From the NCBI GenBank assembly GCA_029240015.1, contig JARBTU010000023.1, positions 1-12,920 on the forward strand: a stretch of DNA of 12,920 bases, read 5' to 3'. The position numbers and the translations under genes are program-made. Each line of letters opens with the position of its first letter. Positions within the stretch are counted from its first letter, which is position 1. The notes under the pieces are model-generated. The model was not told the DNA's origin and made no database searches. It saw nothing but the letters and a program-made list of their open reading frames with translations. Source of the stretch: Oscillospiraceae bacterium. GTDB lineage: Bacteria; Bacillota; Clostridia; Oscillospirales; Ruminococcaceae. Below, in pieces: positions 1 to 6,388 of this stretch.

Positions 1-278
1 CCTGTCGGCGTACTGTATATTCCAATTATGATTACATCATATTGATTGCCCTTAATATATTTCAAAATACTCGGACAAAAAGCACTGTCATTCCCTATTT
101 TTATTGATTTCAAAAAACTATATTTGAAATTAGTAAAATCTGTTTTTAACCAACTATTTTCTCTGTCCTTCGCGTCTTCTCTTTCAAACAATACGGTAAG
201 ATCGCACAGTTTTCCCAACTCTTCAAAAAAATCTATCCTGTATGGCGAAGGAATATTTGTTAAAAATAATACTTTCAC
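1..278 (-). CDS. glycosyltransferase, N-terminal part (runs off window)
   Basis: Reading down from 278, a GTG start opens a frame of 92 complete codons that continues past base 1. The product begins MKVLFLTNIPSPYRIDFFEE and later has the strand YDVIIIGIYSTPT. A first beta strand followed by N-I-P-S-P-Y-R and 'FFEELGKLCDLTVLFERED' is the typical beginning of GT4-type glycosyltransferases with a GT-B fold, where this Rossmann-like half binds the acceptor. Only this half is present, so donor and acceptor cannot be judged. The GTG overlaps the TGA of the preceding gene as GTGA (275-278), and GAGGAG lies within the last codons of that gene, so the two are probably translationally coupled. It would be the third gene of the glycosyltransferase operon. 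Confidence 0.8.
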   Translation of the reverse strand, partial: MKVLFLTNIPSPYRIDFFEELGKLCDLTVLFEREDAKDRENSWLKTDFTNFKYSFLKSIKIGNDSAFCPSILKYIKGNQYDVIIIGIYSTPT

Positions 279-1468
279 TGAGTAATCTCCTCATAAACAC
301 TTAAATATTCCTTGAATCTCGTTTTTTTATCGTATTTTTTGGATCTTTCTAAACAGTCCTCACTGCTAAAGTCGTTTGACTGAATATTTTTTATCGTTTC
401 TGCAAGGCAATCAATATTTCCCTGCTCTATAATAATCCCACAGCTTTCATCTATACTTTCCACACTTCCACCTGTTCTATAAGTAATAACCGGAGTTCCG
501 CAAGCTAATGCCTCCAGATTAGTCGTTGGAAAATTATCTTCATAAGTCGGATTCACAAAAACATCTGCCACCGAATACAGACCCGCCAGCTCCTCAATAT
601 TATGTGTCCTCGAAATCCCTATGATGTTTTGGGGTAAGCTTTGTATTTGCTTTTTATCCACCCCCACCAAAACAATTTGATACAAATCATCAAGCTTGTT
701 TGAAAGACTGATAAAATCGTCAAGCCCTTTTCTATCACTCCATACGCTTGCAACGCCTAATATAATAATCTTTTTTTCCAGACCGTATCTTGTCTTGAAA
801 TCACTTTGTGTTGGCCTGAACTTATCAAGGTCGATCCCATTGTGAATTACCTTTACCGGAAATCTTCCTAAAAATGATTTCTGTACAAGTTCTTTTAACC
901 AAACAGACGGTGTTACAATGGTCATATTTTTGACCGACGTAAACAATTCTTTTTTCTTAATAAAATTCTTTTTAGAGCGATCCATCAGCAAGCTTTTGGG
1001 ATATTCTTTTTTATTACCGCAATTTTCACACTGAGTGAGCCATTTATCACACCCAATTAAATCAAAGTACGCGCAATGCCCCGTAAACGGCCAGCAGTCA
1101 TGCAAAGTCCATATAACAGGCTTATCATATTCTCTCAAGAAATTAAAAAGCAATTCGATATTCAGGTAATATCCATGCAAATTATGCAAATGGATAATAT
1201 CAGGTTGATATTCCTTAATCTTTTTAATCATTTTCTGAGTAGAAATCACAGAACCAAAACCATGCTTATCCCACAGTCTTGTTTTGGCTACATGTAAGTA
1301 TATCCCCATTTTAGATCCAATGTTAACGGATTCAATATCGTCTGCCACATTTTCTCTGCCATAAAAAAATAACCCCTCATGACCATGTTCCACAAGTGTT
1401 CTATATAAATCAGCCGCTATACGACCGGTACTTAGTACGCCAAAGGTATTGATTTGTACTACTTTCAT
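275..1468 (-). CDS. GT4 family glycosyltransferase, WcaC-like
   Basis: A 397-residue protein of normal GT-B length, probably acting at the cytoplasmic face of the membrane to add a sugar from a nucleotide-sugar donor to a lipid-linked oligosaccharide. The N-terminal acceptor half includes the strand PDIIHLHNLHGYY (about 89-101) and a motif starting HDCWPFTGHC at 123. The C-terminal donor half has HNGID (209-213) and DNFPTTNLEALACGTPV (311-327), the D/E-x7-E nucleotide-sugar site, with Asp311 in place of the first Glu. Five cysteines between 124 and 150 (C124, C132, C140, C147, C150) recall the cysteine pattern of the colanic-acid WcaC-like group and could bind a metal. AAAGGAG lies just before the ATG, and the gap to the upstream gene is 17 bases. 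The sugar specificity cannot be told. Confidence 0.9.
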   Translation of the reverse strand: MKVVQINTFGVLSTGRIAADLYRTLVEHGHEGLFFYGRENVADDIESVNIGSKMGIYLHVAKTRLWDKHGFGSVISTQKMIKKIKEYQPDIIHLHNLHGYYLNIELLFNFLREYDKPVIWTLHDCWPFTGHCAYFDLIGCDKWLTQCENCGNKKEYPKSLLMDRSKKNFIKKKELFTSVKNMTIVTPSVWLKELVQKSFLGRFPVKVIHNGIDLDKFRPTQSDFKTRYGLEKKIIILGVASVWSDRKGLDDFISLSNKLDDLYQIVLVGVDKKQIQSLPQNIIGISRTHNIEELAGLYSVADVFVNPTYEDNFPTTNLEALACGTPVITYRTGGSVESIDESCGIIIEQGNIDCLAETIKNIQSNDFSSEDCLERSKKYDKKTRFKEYLSVYEEITQ

Positions 1469-1485
1469 AACCGCTCCTTTTGATC

Positions 1486-2727
1486 TTATGCCAAATTCTC
1501 CAGTGCCTCACTATACATCTCAATCGATTTATCTTTTGTGTACCTGCCAACCAAGTACGCTCTCCCGGTGGAGTGCTTGTCCACAAAATCATATTTCTCT
1601 TCGATTATTTTTGTAATCGCTTTTTCAATCTGATCATAATTTCCTGCCTCACACAAGATGCCGCAATCAGATTCCTCAATTATTTTCCATGCTTCCGTTT
1701 CAGGCTCAAGGATCCCAAGAATAGGGATATTAGCTGCCAAGACACCATAAATCTTGCTTGGCACAGAAACTCCCTTTATCCCTTTTGCATTGGTGACGAT
1801 ATGTACATCTGCGGCATTTAAAGAATAAATCAAATCCTTTTTATCCTGATAAGGAATAAAAATAACATTGTCAAGGTGATTAACCTGACAGTATTCTTCC
1901 AGTGTAGACTTTATTGCTCCATCGCCGACAAAGGCAAAAACGGTACTCGAATCATCTTTATATTTTCCTGCAATTTTAATAATATTTTCAAAGTCATAAT
2001 AAAGCCCGATGTTTCCCGAACTCATAATGACAAATTTGTTTTCTAATTGATATTTCTCTTTAAATTCAACAATTTTATCCTCAGTCTTTTCCAAAGGATA
2101 AACGCTTGTTTCGTTAATCCAATTGTTGATAACGATGTTTGGGGGAACTTTTTTATTTTCAAATCTATTTTCAAGATTCTTCTGCATATCACGACCCACT
2201 GTGATAATCAAGTCGGCCTTTTTGCACGAGCGTTTATCAAACCATAGCATAGTGTTCAATAAAAGCTTGTTCCCAGCGTACTTTACCGCTATTGTCTGTT
2301 CCGGATTAAAATCCTGAACATTATAGATTAATTTCCCTCTGGTAATCATTTTTCCGATTGTACCAAGAATTCCCCCTAAAATCGGAGGTTGTGAAACTGT
2401 AAACACCAAATCCTGCCTGCCCACTTTGAATGTTGCCCATATAGAATTAAAAAAATAAGACAGAATGTGTTTCACTCGGCTTACTTTATTTTCTTTAGTA
2501 AAATCAGGAACCCTAACGCGAATTATTTTAACGCCGTTATAGTCTTCGTAATAGTACTTTCTGTCTTTATATTTCTGTTCAATTATACCGGTGTAACATG
2601 GCACGGCACAAATCACCATTATATTGAATTTATCAACGAGTCCTTCACAAAGTTCTGTGTAAATCTGAGCAGTAGATGCAACTTCAGGGTAAAAATAATT
2701 GGCATATAATAGTAAGCTTTTTTTCAT
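1486..2727 (-). CDS. GT4 family glycosyltransferase, WbuB/WcaI-like
   Basis: A 413-residue glycosyltransferase. The start MKKSLLLYANYFYPEVASTA, with N-Y-F-Y-P-E and an early helix, is characteristic of WbuB/WcaI-type GT4 enzymes of O-antigen and capsule synthesis, many of which transfer N-acetylated aminosugars. Other landmarks are YNVQDFNPEQ (135-144, matching the VQDLWPE-type motif of the family), SSGNIGLYYDFENI at 236-249 opening the donor half, and SVPSKIYGVLAANIPIL (321-337) with PETEAWKIIEESDCGI (342-357) around the nucleotide-sugar site. The ATG is preceded by a modest GGGGTT ribosome site. It is the first gene after the promoter at 2783-2811 and is followed by two more glycosyltransferase genes, so a surface polysaccharide role is inferred. 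The exact substrate is unknown. Confidence 0.9.
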   Translation of the reverse strand: MKKSLLLYANYFYPEVASTAQIYTELCEGLVDKFNIMVICAVPCYTGIIEQKYKDRKYYYEDYNGVKIIRVRVPDFTKENKVSRVKHILSYFFNSIWATFKVGRQDLVFTVSQPPILGGILGTIGKMITRGKLIYNVQDFNPEQTIAVKYAGNKLLLNTMLWFDKRSCKKADLIITVGRDMQKNLENRFENKKVPPNIVINNWINETSVYPLEKTEDKIVEFKEKYQLENKFVIMSSGNIGLYYDFENIIKIAGKYKDDSSTVFAFVGDGAIKSTLEEYCQVNHLDNVIFIPYQDKKDLIYSLNAADVHIVTNAKGIKGVSVPSKIYGVLAANIPILGILEPETEAWKIIEESDCGILCEAGNYDQIEKAITKIIEEKYDFVDKHSTGRAYLVGRYTKDKSIEMYSEALENLA

Positions 2728-2782
2728 AAGTATAATAACCCCAAATAAGTAATTGATTAATTTTCATATGCATACTTGTATT

Positions 2783-2811
2783 ATTATATCTTATTTTTAG
2801 TCATAATTCAA
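2783..2811 (-). promoter_or_regulatory. sigma-A type promoter of the glycosyltransferase operon
   Basis: On the minus strand TTGAAT (2811-2806) and a perfect TATAAT (2788-2783) are separated by 17 bases. Transcription would begin near 2776, giving a leader of about 50 bases before the ATG at 2727. The AT-rich DNA further upstream (2821-2880) contains weaker TTGTAT/TAATAA-like boxes that could add a second start. No operator-like symmetry is evident. Confidence 0.7.
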
Positions 2812-2917
2812 CCGATGGAGACATTTATTATAATTATTATACAAAATTTAAAAACTATACAAATATTGTGTTTATTCTTTTAGCGACATCTCGTCTTGTC
2901 AGCTGCTTTATTTTCGA

Positions 2918-2961
2918 GTAAAAATAAACAACCGGTATCGCTTTTTCAAGCAATACCGGTT
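2918..2961 (-). terminator. rho-independent terminator after rplL
   Basis: On the minus strand a 14-bp stem (AACCGGTATTGCTT pairing with AAGCGATACCGGTT, one T-G pair) closes a GAAA tetraloop (2930-2961) and is followed by GTTTATTTTTA. It lies about 50 bases past the rplL stop codon and ends the ribosomal protein operon, separating it from the glycosyltransferase promoter. The plus-strand side has no T-run, so it works in one direction. Confidence 0.88.
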
Positions 2962-3012
2962 TACTTAGTCTAAAAATATTCTGCTATAAATTTAAGATTT
3001 GTAATAGTTAAA

Positions 3013-3384
3013 TTACTTAACTTCAACTTTAGCGCCTGCTGCTTCCAATTTGCCTGCAACTTCCTCAGCTTCAGCTTTAGAAACGCCTTCTTTAACAGCT
3101 TTAGGAGCACCGTCAACGATGTCTTTTGCTTCTTTAAGACCAAGGCCTGTGATCTCTTTAACAGCTTTGATAACGTTCATTTTGCCTGCACCAGCATCAA
3201 TCAAAACAACATCAAACTCTGTTTTCTCAGCAACAGCGCCTTCTGTAGGAGCAGCAACAGCAACAACAGCAGCCGAAGCAGAAACACCGAACTCCTCTTC
3301 AAGTGCTTTAACAAGTTCATTAAGCTCAAGAACTGTAAGAGCTTTAACTTCTTCAATCATAGATAGAATTTTTTCGCTAGCCAT
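3013..3384 (-). CDS. rplL: 50S ribosomal protein L7/L12
   Basis: A 123-residue stalk protein that forms dimers bound to L10 and recruits and stimulates translation factor GTPases on the 50S subunit. The N-terminal dimerisation helices (about 1-34, ILSMIEEVKALTVLELNELV) are followed by the alanine/valine-rich flexible hinge (about 35-54) and the conserved factor-binding domain with GKMNVIKAVKEITGLGLKEA (67-86) and the KDIVDGAPKAVKEG loop. Length and sequence are fully typical. GGAGG sits 7 bases before the ATG. It follows rplJ by 48 bases and is the last gene of the operon, being followed by a terminator rather than by rpoB. Confidence 0.98.
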   Translation of the reverse strand: MASEKILSMIEEVKALTVLELNELVKALEEEFGVSASAAVVAVAAPTEGAVAEKTEFDVVLIDAGAGKMNVIKAVKEITGLGLKEAKDIVDGAPKAVKEGVSKAEAEEVAGKLEAAGAKVEVK

Positions 3385-3418
3385 ATTAATATCCTCCGTA
3401 AATTTTATTTTGGGGTCA

Positions 3419-3435
3419 TAATCCTTACAGGATTA
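3419..3435 (-). other. small hairpin at the rplJ stop codon
   Basis: On the minus strand TAATCCT-GTA-AGGATTA forms a perfect 7-bp stem with a 3-base loop, and its first three bases are the rplJ stop codon. It has no T-run and so is not a terminator. In the rplJ-rplL gap it might affect mRNA processing or the higher translation of L7/L12 relative to L10; this is inference. Confidence 0.4.
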
Positions 3436-3942
3436 TGCAACTTCTTCTTGTTTCTTTGCAATTTGATCAATAACAACAGCAAGATTTGCGATAGGAGCAT
3501 TCAAGCTGCTAAGCATGTTCGCAATAAGAACTTCTCTTGCAGGAATTTTCGCAATCGCATTAACGGTATCAGCATCAATAACTTTTCCGTCCATAAAGCC
3601 TGCTTTTACTGTAAAGACATCACCTGGAATCGCTTTCGCATATTTTGCGATGATCTTGGCAGCGATAATTGGGTCGTCTTTGCTGACAGCAAGAGCAGTG
3701 GTTTTTTCGAGAACTGCGTTTAATTCTTCATATCCAAGGTTTGCAGCAGCAAAACGAAGCATTGTGTTTTTCTCTACTGTGTATTCAACTCCGGCTTCAC
3801 GAAGCTCTTTACGAAGCTTGGTATCATCCGCAACGTTAATTCCGGAATAATCCACAAGAACGCCCGCACATGATGATTTGATTTTCTCAGTTAAGTCCAC
3901 AACAATTTTTTGTTTTTGAGATAAGATTTTCTCATTTGGCAT
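3433..3942 (-). CDS. rplJ: 50S ribosomal protein L10
   Basis: L10 anchors L7/L12 dimers on the 23S rRNA GTPase-associated centre and is the usual autogenous regulator of the rplJ-rplL unit. The frame is open back to an ATG at 3972, but the start is set at 3942 (MPNEKILSQKQKIVVDLTEK) because TTTGGAGGTG lies directly before that ATG. This gives 169 residues, normal for L10, whereas the upstream ATG sits in the tail of the leader terminator. Visible landmarks are the N-terminal rRNA-binding domain with VDYSGINVADDTKLRKELRE, VEYTVEKNTMLRFAA, and the C-terminal helix ending in IAKKQEEVA that carries the L7/L12 dimers. It has its own promoter and leader upstream. Confidence 0.97.
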   Translation of the reverse strand: MPNEKILSQKQKIVVDLTEKIKSSCAGVLVDYSGINVADDTKLRKELREAGVEYTVEKNTMLRFAAANLGYEELNAVLEKTTALAVSKDDPIIAAKIIAKYAKAIPGDVFTVKAGFMDGKVIDADTVNAIAKIPAREVLIANMLSSLNAPIANLAVVIDQIAKKQEEVA

Positions 3943-3971
3943 ATATTTCACCTCCAAAGATTCGTCTTTCA

Positions 3972-4016
3972 TGATATATAAAAAGCCCTTTCCTCACAGA
4001 ACCGTGAAGAAAGGGC
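3972..4016 (-). terminator. terminator/attenuator at the end of the rplJ leader
   Basis: On the minus strand GCCCTTTCTTCAC and GTGAGGAAAGGGC form a 13-bp stem with one T-G pair around a 6-base loop (3985-4016), followed directly by TTTTTATATAT. It stands between the rplJ promoter/leader and the rplJ gene, where termination would stop rplJ-rplL expression, so it is most likely a regulated attenuator. It would also act on read-through from rplA. Confidence 0.82.
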
Positions 4017-4019
4017 AGA

Positions 4020-4151
4020 TACACTACAATAAAATGCAAAACGCATCATATGTTTGTGAATATGCTTTTCTCCTCGGCAGGCAAGGAGAATTCCTTTTTA
4101 CGCAACAAGATACTCTTGTATTGCACCTGCTGTCTTAAGAAAATAACAGCA
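4020..4151 (-). promoter_or_regulatory. L10 (rplJ) leader RNA, autoregulatory
   Basis: The about 210-base untranslated region between the rplJ promoter and gene matches the known Firmicute L10 leader. The core (4134-4071, minus strand) has GACAGCAGGTGCAA pairing with TTGCCTGC to close a junction with two hairpins inside it: ACAAG-AGTAT-CTTGT and AAGGA-ATTC-TCCTT. A competing pairing is possible, because TTCTCCT of the second hairpin can pair with AGGAGAA just downstream of the core; a rearrangement of this sort could control the terminator at 3972-4016. The known ligand of such leaders is the L10-L7/L12 complex; binding here is inferred from context. A further imperfect hairpin (AAAAGCATAT with ATATGATGCGTTTT) lies between core and terminator. 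Confidence 0.8.
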
Positions 4152-4157
4152 TTAATT

Positions 4158-4186
4158 ATTATATCCTATTAACAAACAAATGTCAA
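4158..4186 (-). promoter_or_regulatory. consensus promoter for rplJ-rplL
   Basis: On the minus strand a perfect TTGACA (4186-4181) and a perfect TATAAT (4163-4158) are separated by 17 bases. The -35 box begins 6 bases after the rplA stop codon. Transcription would start near 4151 and enter the L10 leader. With full consensus in both boxes this should be very strong, so rplJ-rplL is expressed over and above read-through from rplA. Confidence 0.9.
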
Positions 4187-4192
4187 ATACTT

Positions 4193-4888
4193 TTATACAC
4201 CGAATTTAGCAGGGTTCACTTTTACACCGGGGCCCATTGTTGTTGCTACAACGCAGGATTTAATGTATTGACCCTTTGCCGCAGATGGTTTCGCTTTCAC
4301 GATTGCACCCATCAATGTATCAAAGTTCTGCTCCAATTTTTCAACGCCAAAAGAGGCTTTTCCGATTGGGCAGTGAATGATATTTGTTTTGTCAAGGCGG
4401 TATTCGATTTTACCTGCTTTTGCTTCGGTTACTGCACGAGCAACATCAGGTGTAACAGTTCCTGCCTTCGGGTTTGGCATGAGCCCGCGAGGTCCCAAAA
4501 CTTTACCCAAACGTCCTACAACACCCATCATGTCCGGGGTTGCAATGACAACGTCAAAATCCATGAAGCCTTCTCCTTGGATTTTCTGAACCAATTCCTC
4601 AGCGCCAACAAATTCAGCTCCTGCTTCTTCAGCAAGCTTTACATTGTCGCCTTTTGCAAAAACAAGAACGCGAACTTTTTTACCGGTACCGTTTGGCAAT
4701 ACCACAGCGCCACGAACTTGTTGATCAGCGTGACGAGAGTCAACGCCTAATCTAACATGAATCTCAACAGTTTCATCAAACTTTGCTTTTGCTGTTTTTA
4801 CAGCCAAATCCAAAGCCTCGGTTGAATCATACAATTTGGTACGCTCAACGATTTTCGCACTGTCGACATATTTTTTACCGTGTTTCAT
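4193..4888 (-). CDS. rplA: 50S ribosomal protein L1
   Basis: A 231-residue protein, the standard bacterial L1 length. It binds 23S rRNA helices 76-78, forms the mobile L1 stalk that helps eject E-site tRNA, and in many bacteria represses its own mRNA. Diagnostic is GRLGKVLGPRGLMPNPKAGT (125-144), with DKTNIIHCPIGKASF and the closing ATTMGPGVKVNP. The second of two nearby ATGs (4888) is in frame and is spaced 8 bases from GGGAGG. A hairpin resembling an L1 binding site lies between rplK and this gene (4909-4936), suggesting direct feedback. Confidence 0.98.
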   Translation of the reverse strand: MKHGKKYVDSAKIVERTKLYDSTEALDLAVKTAKAKFDETVEIHVRLGVDSRHADQQVRGAVVLPNGTGKKVRVLVFAKGDNVKLAEEAGAEFVGAEELVQKIQGEGFMDFDVVIATPDMMGVVGRLGKVLGPRGLMPNPKAGTVTPDVARAVTEAKAGKIEYRLDKTNIIHCPIGKASFGVEKLEQNFDTLMGAIVKAKPSAAKGQYIKSCVVATTMGPGVKVNPAKFGV

Positions 4889-4908
4889 TCATTTTTCCTC
4901 CCTCATGA

Positions 4909-4936
4909 GTGGTTAATAACGGAAATTTCCTCCCAC
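4909..4936 (-). promoter_or_regulatory. putative L1-binding hairpin before rplA
   Basis: On the minus strand the RNA reads GTGG-GA-(GGAAATTTCC)-GTTATTAA-CCAC: a 4-bp lower stem, an asymmetric loop of GA against eight bases, and an upper helix. The same layout, including GTGG-GA, the G that opens the eight-base side, and CCAC, recurs before rplK. The 3' arm ends 7 bases before the rplA GGAGG. GUGGGA...CCAC with an asymmetric loop resembles known L1 mRNA and 23S rRNA sites, so ligand-dependent blocking of ribosome entry is inferred. Confidence 0.6.
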
Positions 4937-4949
4937 CAGTGGTCGGCAG

Positions 4950-5375
4950 TTAATCGATTACTTCGATGCCCATTGAGCGAGCTGTTCCAGCGATCATGCT
5001 CATTGCAGTTTCAATGTTAGCTGCATTTAAGTCAGGCATTTTTAGTTCGGCGATTTTTTGAACCTGCTCCCTGGTAATTTTTGCTACCTTTGTTTTGTTT
5101 GGCACACCTGAGCCGCTCTCAATTCCACAAGCTTTCTTGATAAGAACTGCTGCTGGCGGTGTCTTAGTAATAAAGGTAAAGGAGCGGTCGGCAAATACAG
5201 TAATAACAACCGGAATAATAAGTCCGATATCATTTTTTGTACGCTCGTTAAATTCCTTTGTGAAAGACATAATGTTCACACCGTGTTGACCTAAAGCCGG
5301 ACCAACCGGTGGAGCCGGTGTTGCCTTGCCTGCAGGGATTTGAAGCTTAATAAAGCCTACTACCTTTTGAGCCAT
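4950..5375 (-). CDS. rplK: 50S ribosomal protein L11
   Basis: A 141-residue protein, exactly the family norm, from the ATG at 5375 (MAQKVVGFIKLQIPAGKATP). The frame extends upstream to 5435, but only the internal ATG has a ribosome site (GGAGG, 8 bases away) and the extension has no L11 character. L11 binds the 1070 region of 23S rRNA in the GTPase-associated centre and is the target region of thiostrepton. The proline-rich segment PAPPVGPALGQHGVN (20-34) and the C-terminal rRNA-binding segment (GIESGSGVPNKTKVAKIT) are clear. It is preceded by the hairpin at 5397-5435. No convincing promoter was found between nusG and rplK, so expression probably depends on read-through from rpmG. Confidence 0.98.
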   Translation of the reverse strand: MAQKVVGFIKLQIPAGKATPAPPVGPALGQHGVNIMSFTKEFNERTKNDIGLIIPVVITVFADRSFTFITKTPPAAVLIKKACGIESGSGVPNKTKVAKITREQVQKIAELKMPDLNAANIETAMSMIAGTARSMGIEVID

Positions 5376-5396
5376 TTCTTGCACCTCCAAAATAAC

Positions 5397-5435
5397 GTGG
5401 TAATTGGCGGAGTATTGCTTACATACTCCTCCCAC
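5397..5435 (-). promoter_or_regulatory. putative L1-binding hairpin in the rplK leader
   Basis: On the minus strand GTGG-GA-GGAGTAT-(7-base loop)-ATACTCC-GCCAATTA-CCAC: a 4-bp lower stem, the same GA/eight-base asymmetric loop as before rplA, and a perfect 7-bp upper stem. The 3' CCAC is 8 bases upstream of the rplK GGAGG, almost the same spacing as at rplA. Conserved architecture over different upper-stem sequence suggests selection on structure. L1 is the expected ligand because such leaders are known for the L11-L1 operon; this is inferred. Confidence 0.65.
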
Positions 5436-5500
5436 ATTCAGAAATCAGAATTCGAATTTAAGCAAGTTTTGCTCTTTAATCGTTAACCAATATCTGAACT

Positions 5501-5523
5501 AAAAGCCATACCCGATGGCTTTT
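5501..5523 (-). other. hairpin between nusG and rplK, possible attenuator
   Basis: On the minus strand AAAAGCCAT-CGGGT-ATGGCTTTT forms a perfect 9-bp stem, 26 bases after the nusG stop. Only the T's of the stem itself follow (CTTTTAGTTCAG), so it is at best a weak terminator. It could reduce read-through into rplK or protect an mRNA end after processing. Confidence 0.4.
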
Positions 5524-5548
5524 ATTACATAAACTAAAACGAATAAGA

Positions 5549-6070
5549 TTAATCAGCCGTTTGAACCTGGTCAAGTTCAAGCTCAACAGGTGTTTCACGC
5601 CCGAACATCGAAACAACCACTTTTACAAAGTTTTTGTCGATATCAAGCTCCTCCACAATCCCGATGAATCCTTCAAGCGGACCATGAATAACTTTTACGT
5701 TATCTCCAACAGCATAATTAACTTCAACCTGTCTGACGTCAACGCCCAAGGCTTCAACCTCTTGCTCTGTCAAAGGAACAGGTTTGGACCCCGGTCCGAC
5801 AAATCCTGTCACTCCGCGGATGTTTCTTACAACATACCACGAATCGTCGGTCAAAATCATCTTGACCAAAACATAACCTGGGAAGATTTTGCGCTCTACT
5901 TCGCGCTTTTTGTCGTCTTTAATCTCAGTCACTGTTTCGGTCGGAACCCTGATCTCGTGGACGAGATCGTGCAGCTTGTGATTTTCGACAACTTTTTCAA
6001 TGTTTTGTGAAACCTTATTCTCATAGCCGGAATAAGTGTGAATCACATACCATTTTGCGGCTTCTGACAT
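5549..6070 (-). CDS. nusG: transcription termination/antitermination factor NusG
   Basis: A 173-residue protein, within the usual bacterial range. It travels with RNA polymerase, influencing pausing and processivity, and contacts Rho or ribosomal protein S10 through its KOW domain. The NGN domain (about 1-110) shows AKWYVIHTYSGYENKV (5-20), REVERKIFPGYVLVKM (56-71) and RNIRGVTGFVG. The KOW domain (about 118-173) shows VGDNVKVIHGPLEGFIGIV (121-139). A GGAGGG ribosome site lies 9 bases before the ATG. The secE-nusG pairing is nearly universal in bacteria. Nothing unusual is seen. Confidence 0.98.
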   Translation of the reverse strand: MSEAAKWYVIHTYSGYENKVSQNIEKVVENHKLHDLVHEIRVPTETVTEIKDDKKREVERKIFPGYVLVKMILTDDSWYVVRNIRGVTGFVGPGSKPVPLTEQEVEALGVDVRQVEVNYAVGDNVKVIHGPLEGFIGIVEELDIDKNFVKVVVSMFGRETPVELELDQVQTAD

Positions 6071-6091
6071 AATAATCAGCCCTCCATATTT

Positions 6092-6120
6092 AATCCATAT
6101 TTAGAAATTAAAAATGGATT
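6092..6120 (-). other. inverted repeat in the secE-nusG gap
   Basis: On the minus strand AATCCAT (6120-6114) can pair with ATGGATT (6098-6092) over a 15-base AT-rich loop. A second ATATGGA forms part of the nusG ribosome site (ATATGGAGGG), so TCCAT could pair with either copy. This could expose or hide the nusG ribosome site, but the stem is short and may be chance. Confidence 0.25.
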
Positions 6121-6368
6121 TAAGCAGCCTTCTGAAGAATAAGATTCAAGATTGATACAAACAATGAATCCAATCCCCAAACAAAGAGCCCGGCAATAAC
6201 AATAAACACAATAACAACAATGGTGTTGTTATAAGTTTGTTTCTTGCTCGGCCAAACAACTTTGCCAAGTTCGCTCCTAAGGTCTTTAAAAAAACGGGTG
6301 ATTCTTTTGAAAAATCCGGGCTTAGAACTCTTTTCTTTTGTTTTCACAACAGCTGTATCCTTCGCCAT
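6120..6368 (-). CDS. secE: preprotein translocase subunit SecE
   Basis: SecE clamps SecY in the SecYEG protein-conducting channel of the cytoplasmic membrane. The start is set at the ATG at 6368 (MAKDTAVVKT), giving 82 residues; a TTG three codons upstream abuts the AAAGGTGG ribosome site and is unlikely to be used. A basic cytoplasmic N-terminus (KEKSSKPGFFKRITRFFKDL) leads into the conserved amphipathic helix RSELGKVVWPSKKQTYNNT (31-49) and one membrane segment (about 49-70, VVIVFIVIAGLFVWGL). This short single-span form is usual in Firmicutes, unlike three-span E. coli SecE. It lies between rpmG and nusG as expected. Confidence 0.97.
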   Translation of the reverse strand: MAKDTAVVKTKEKSSKPGFFKRITRFFKDLRSELGKVVWPSKKQTYNNTIVVIVFIVIAGLFVWGLDSLFVSILNLILQKAA

Positions 6369-6388
6369 TTTTGTCAACCACCTTTCGT

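Noticed and set aside
3050..3421. Long plus-strand frame opposite rplL (123 codons, Ala/Ser/Thr rich)
   Set aside because: It is a shadow of the Ala/Lys/Glu-rich rplL codons, with no ribosome site and no recognisable domain.
3943..3972. Ten-residue N-terminal extension of L10 (MKDESLEVKY)
   Set aside because: Its ATG has no ribosome site and lies in the tail of the leader terminator, while the ATG at 3942 has an ideal site and gives normal length.
5376..5435. Twenty-residue N-terminal extension of L11 (MGGVCKQY...)
   Set aside because: It is formed by translating the leader hairpin and ribosome site; L11 from 5375 is exactly 141 residues.
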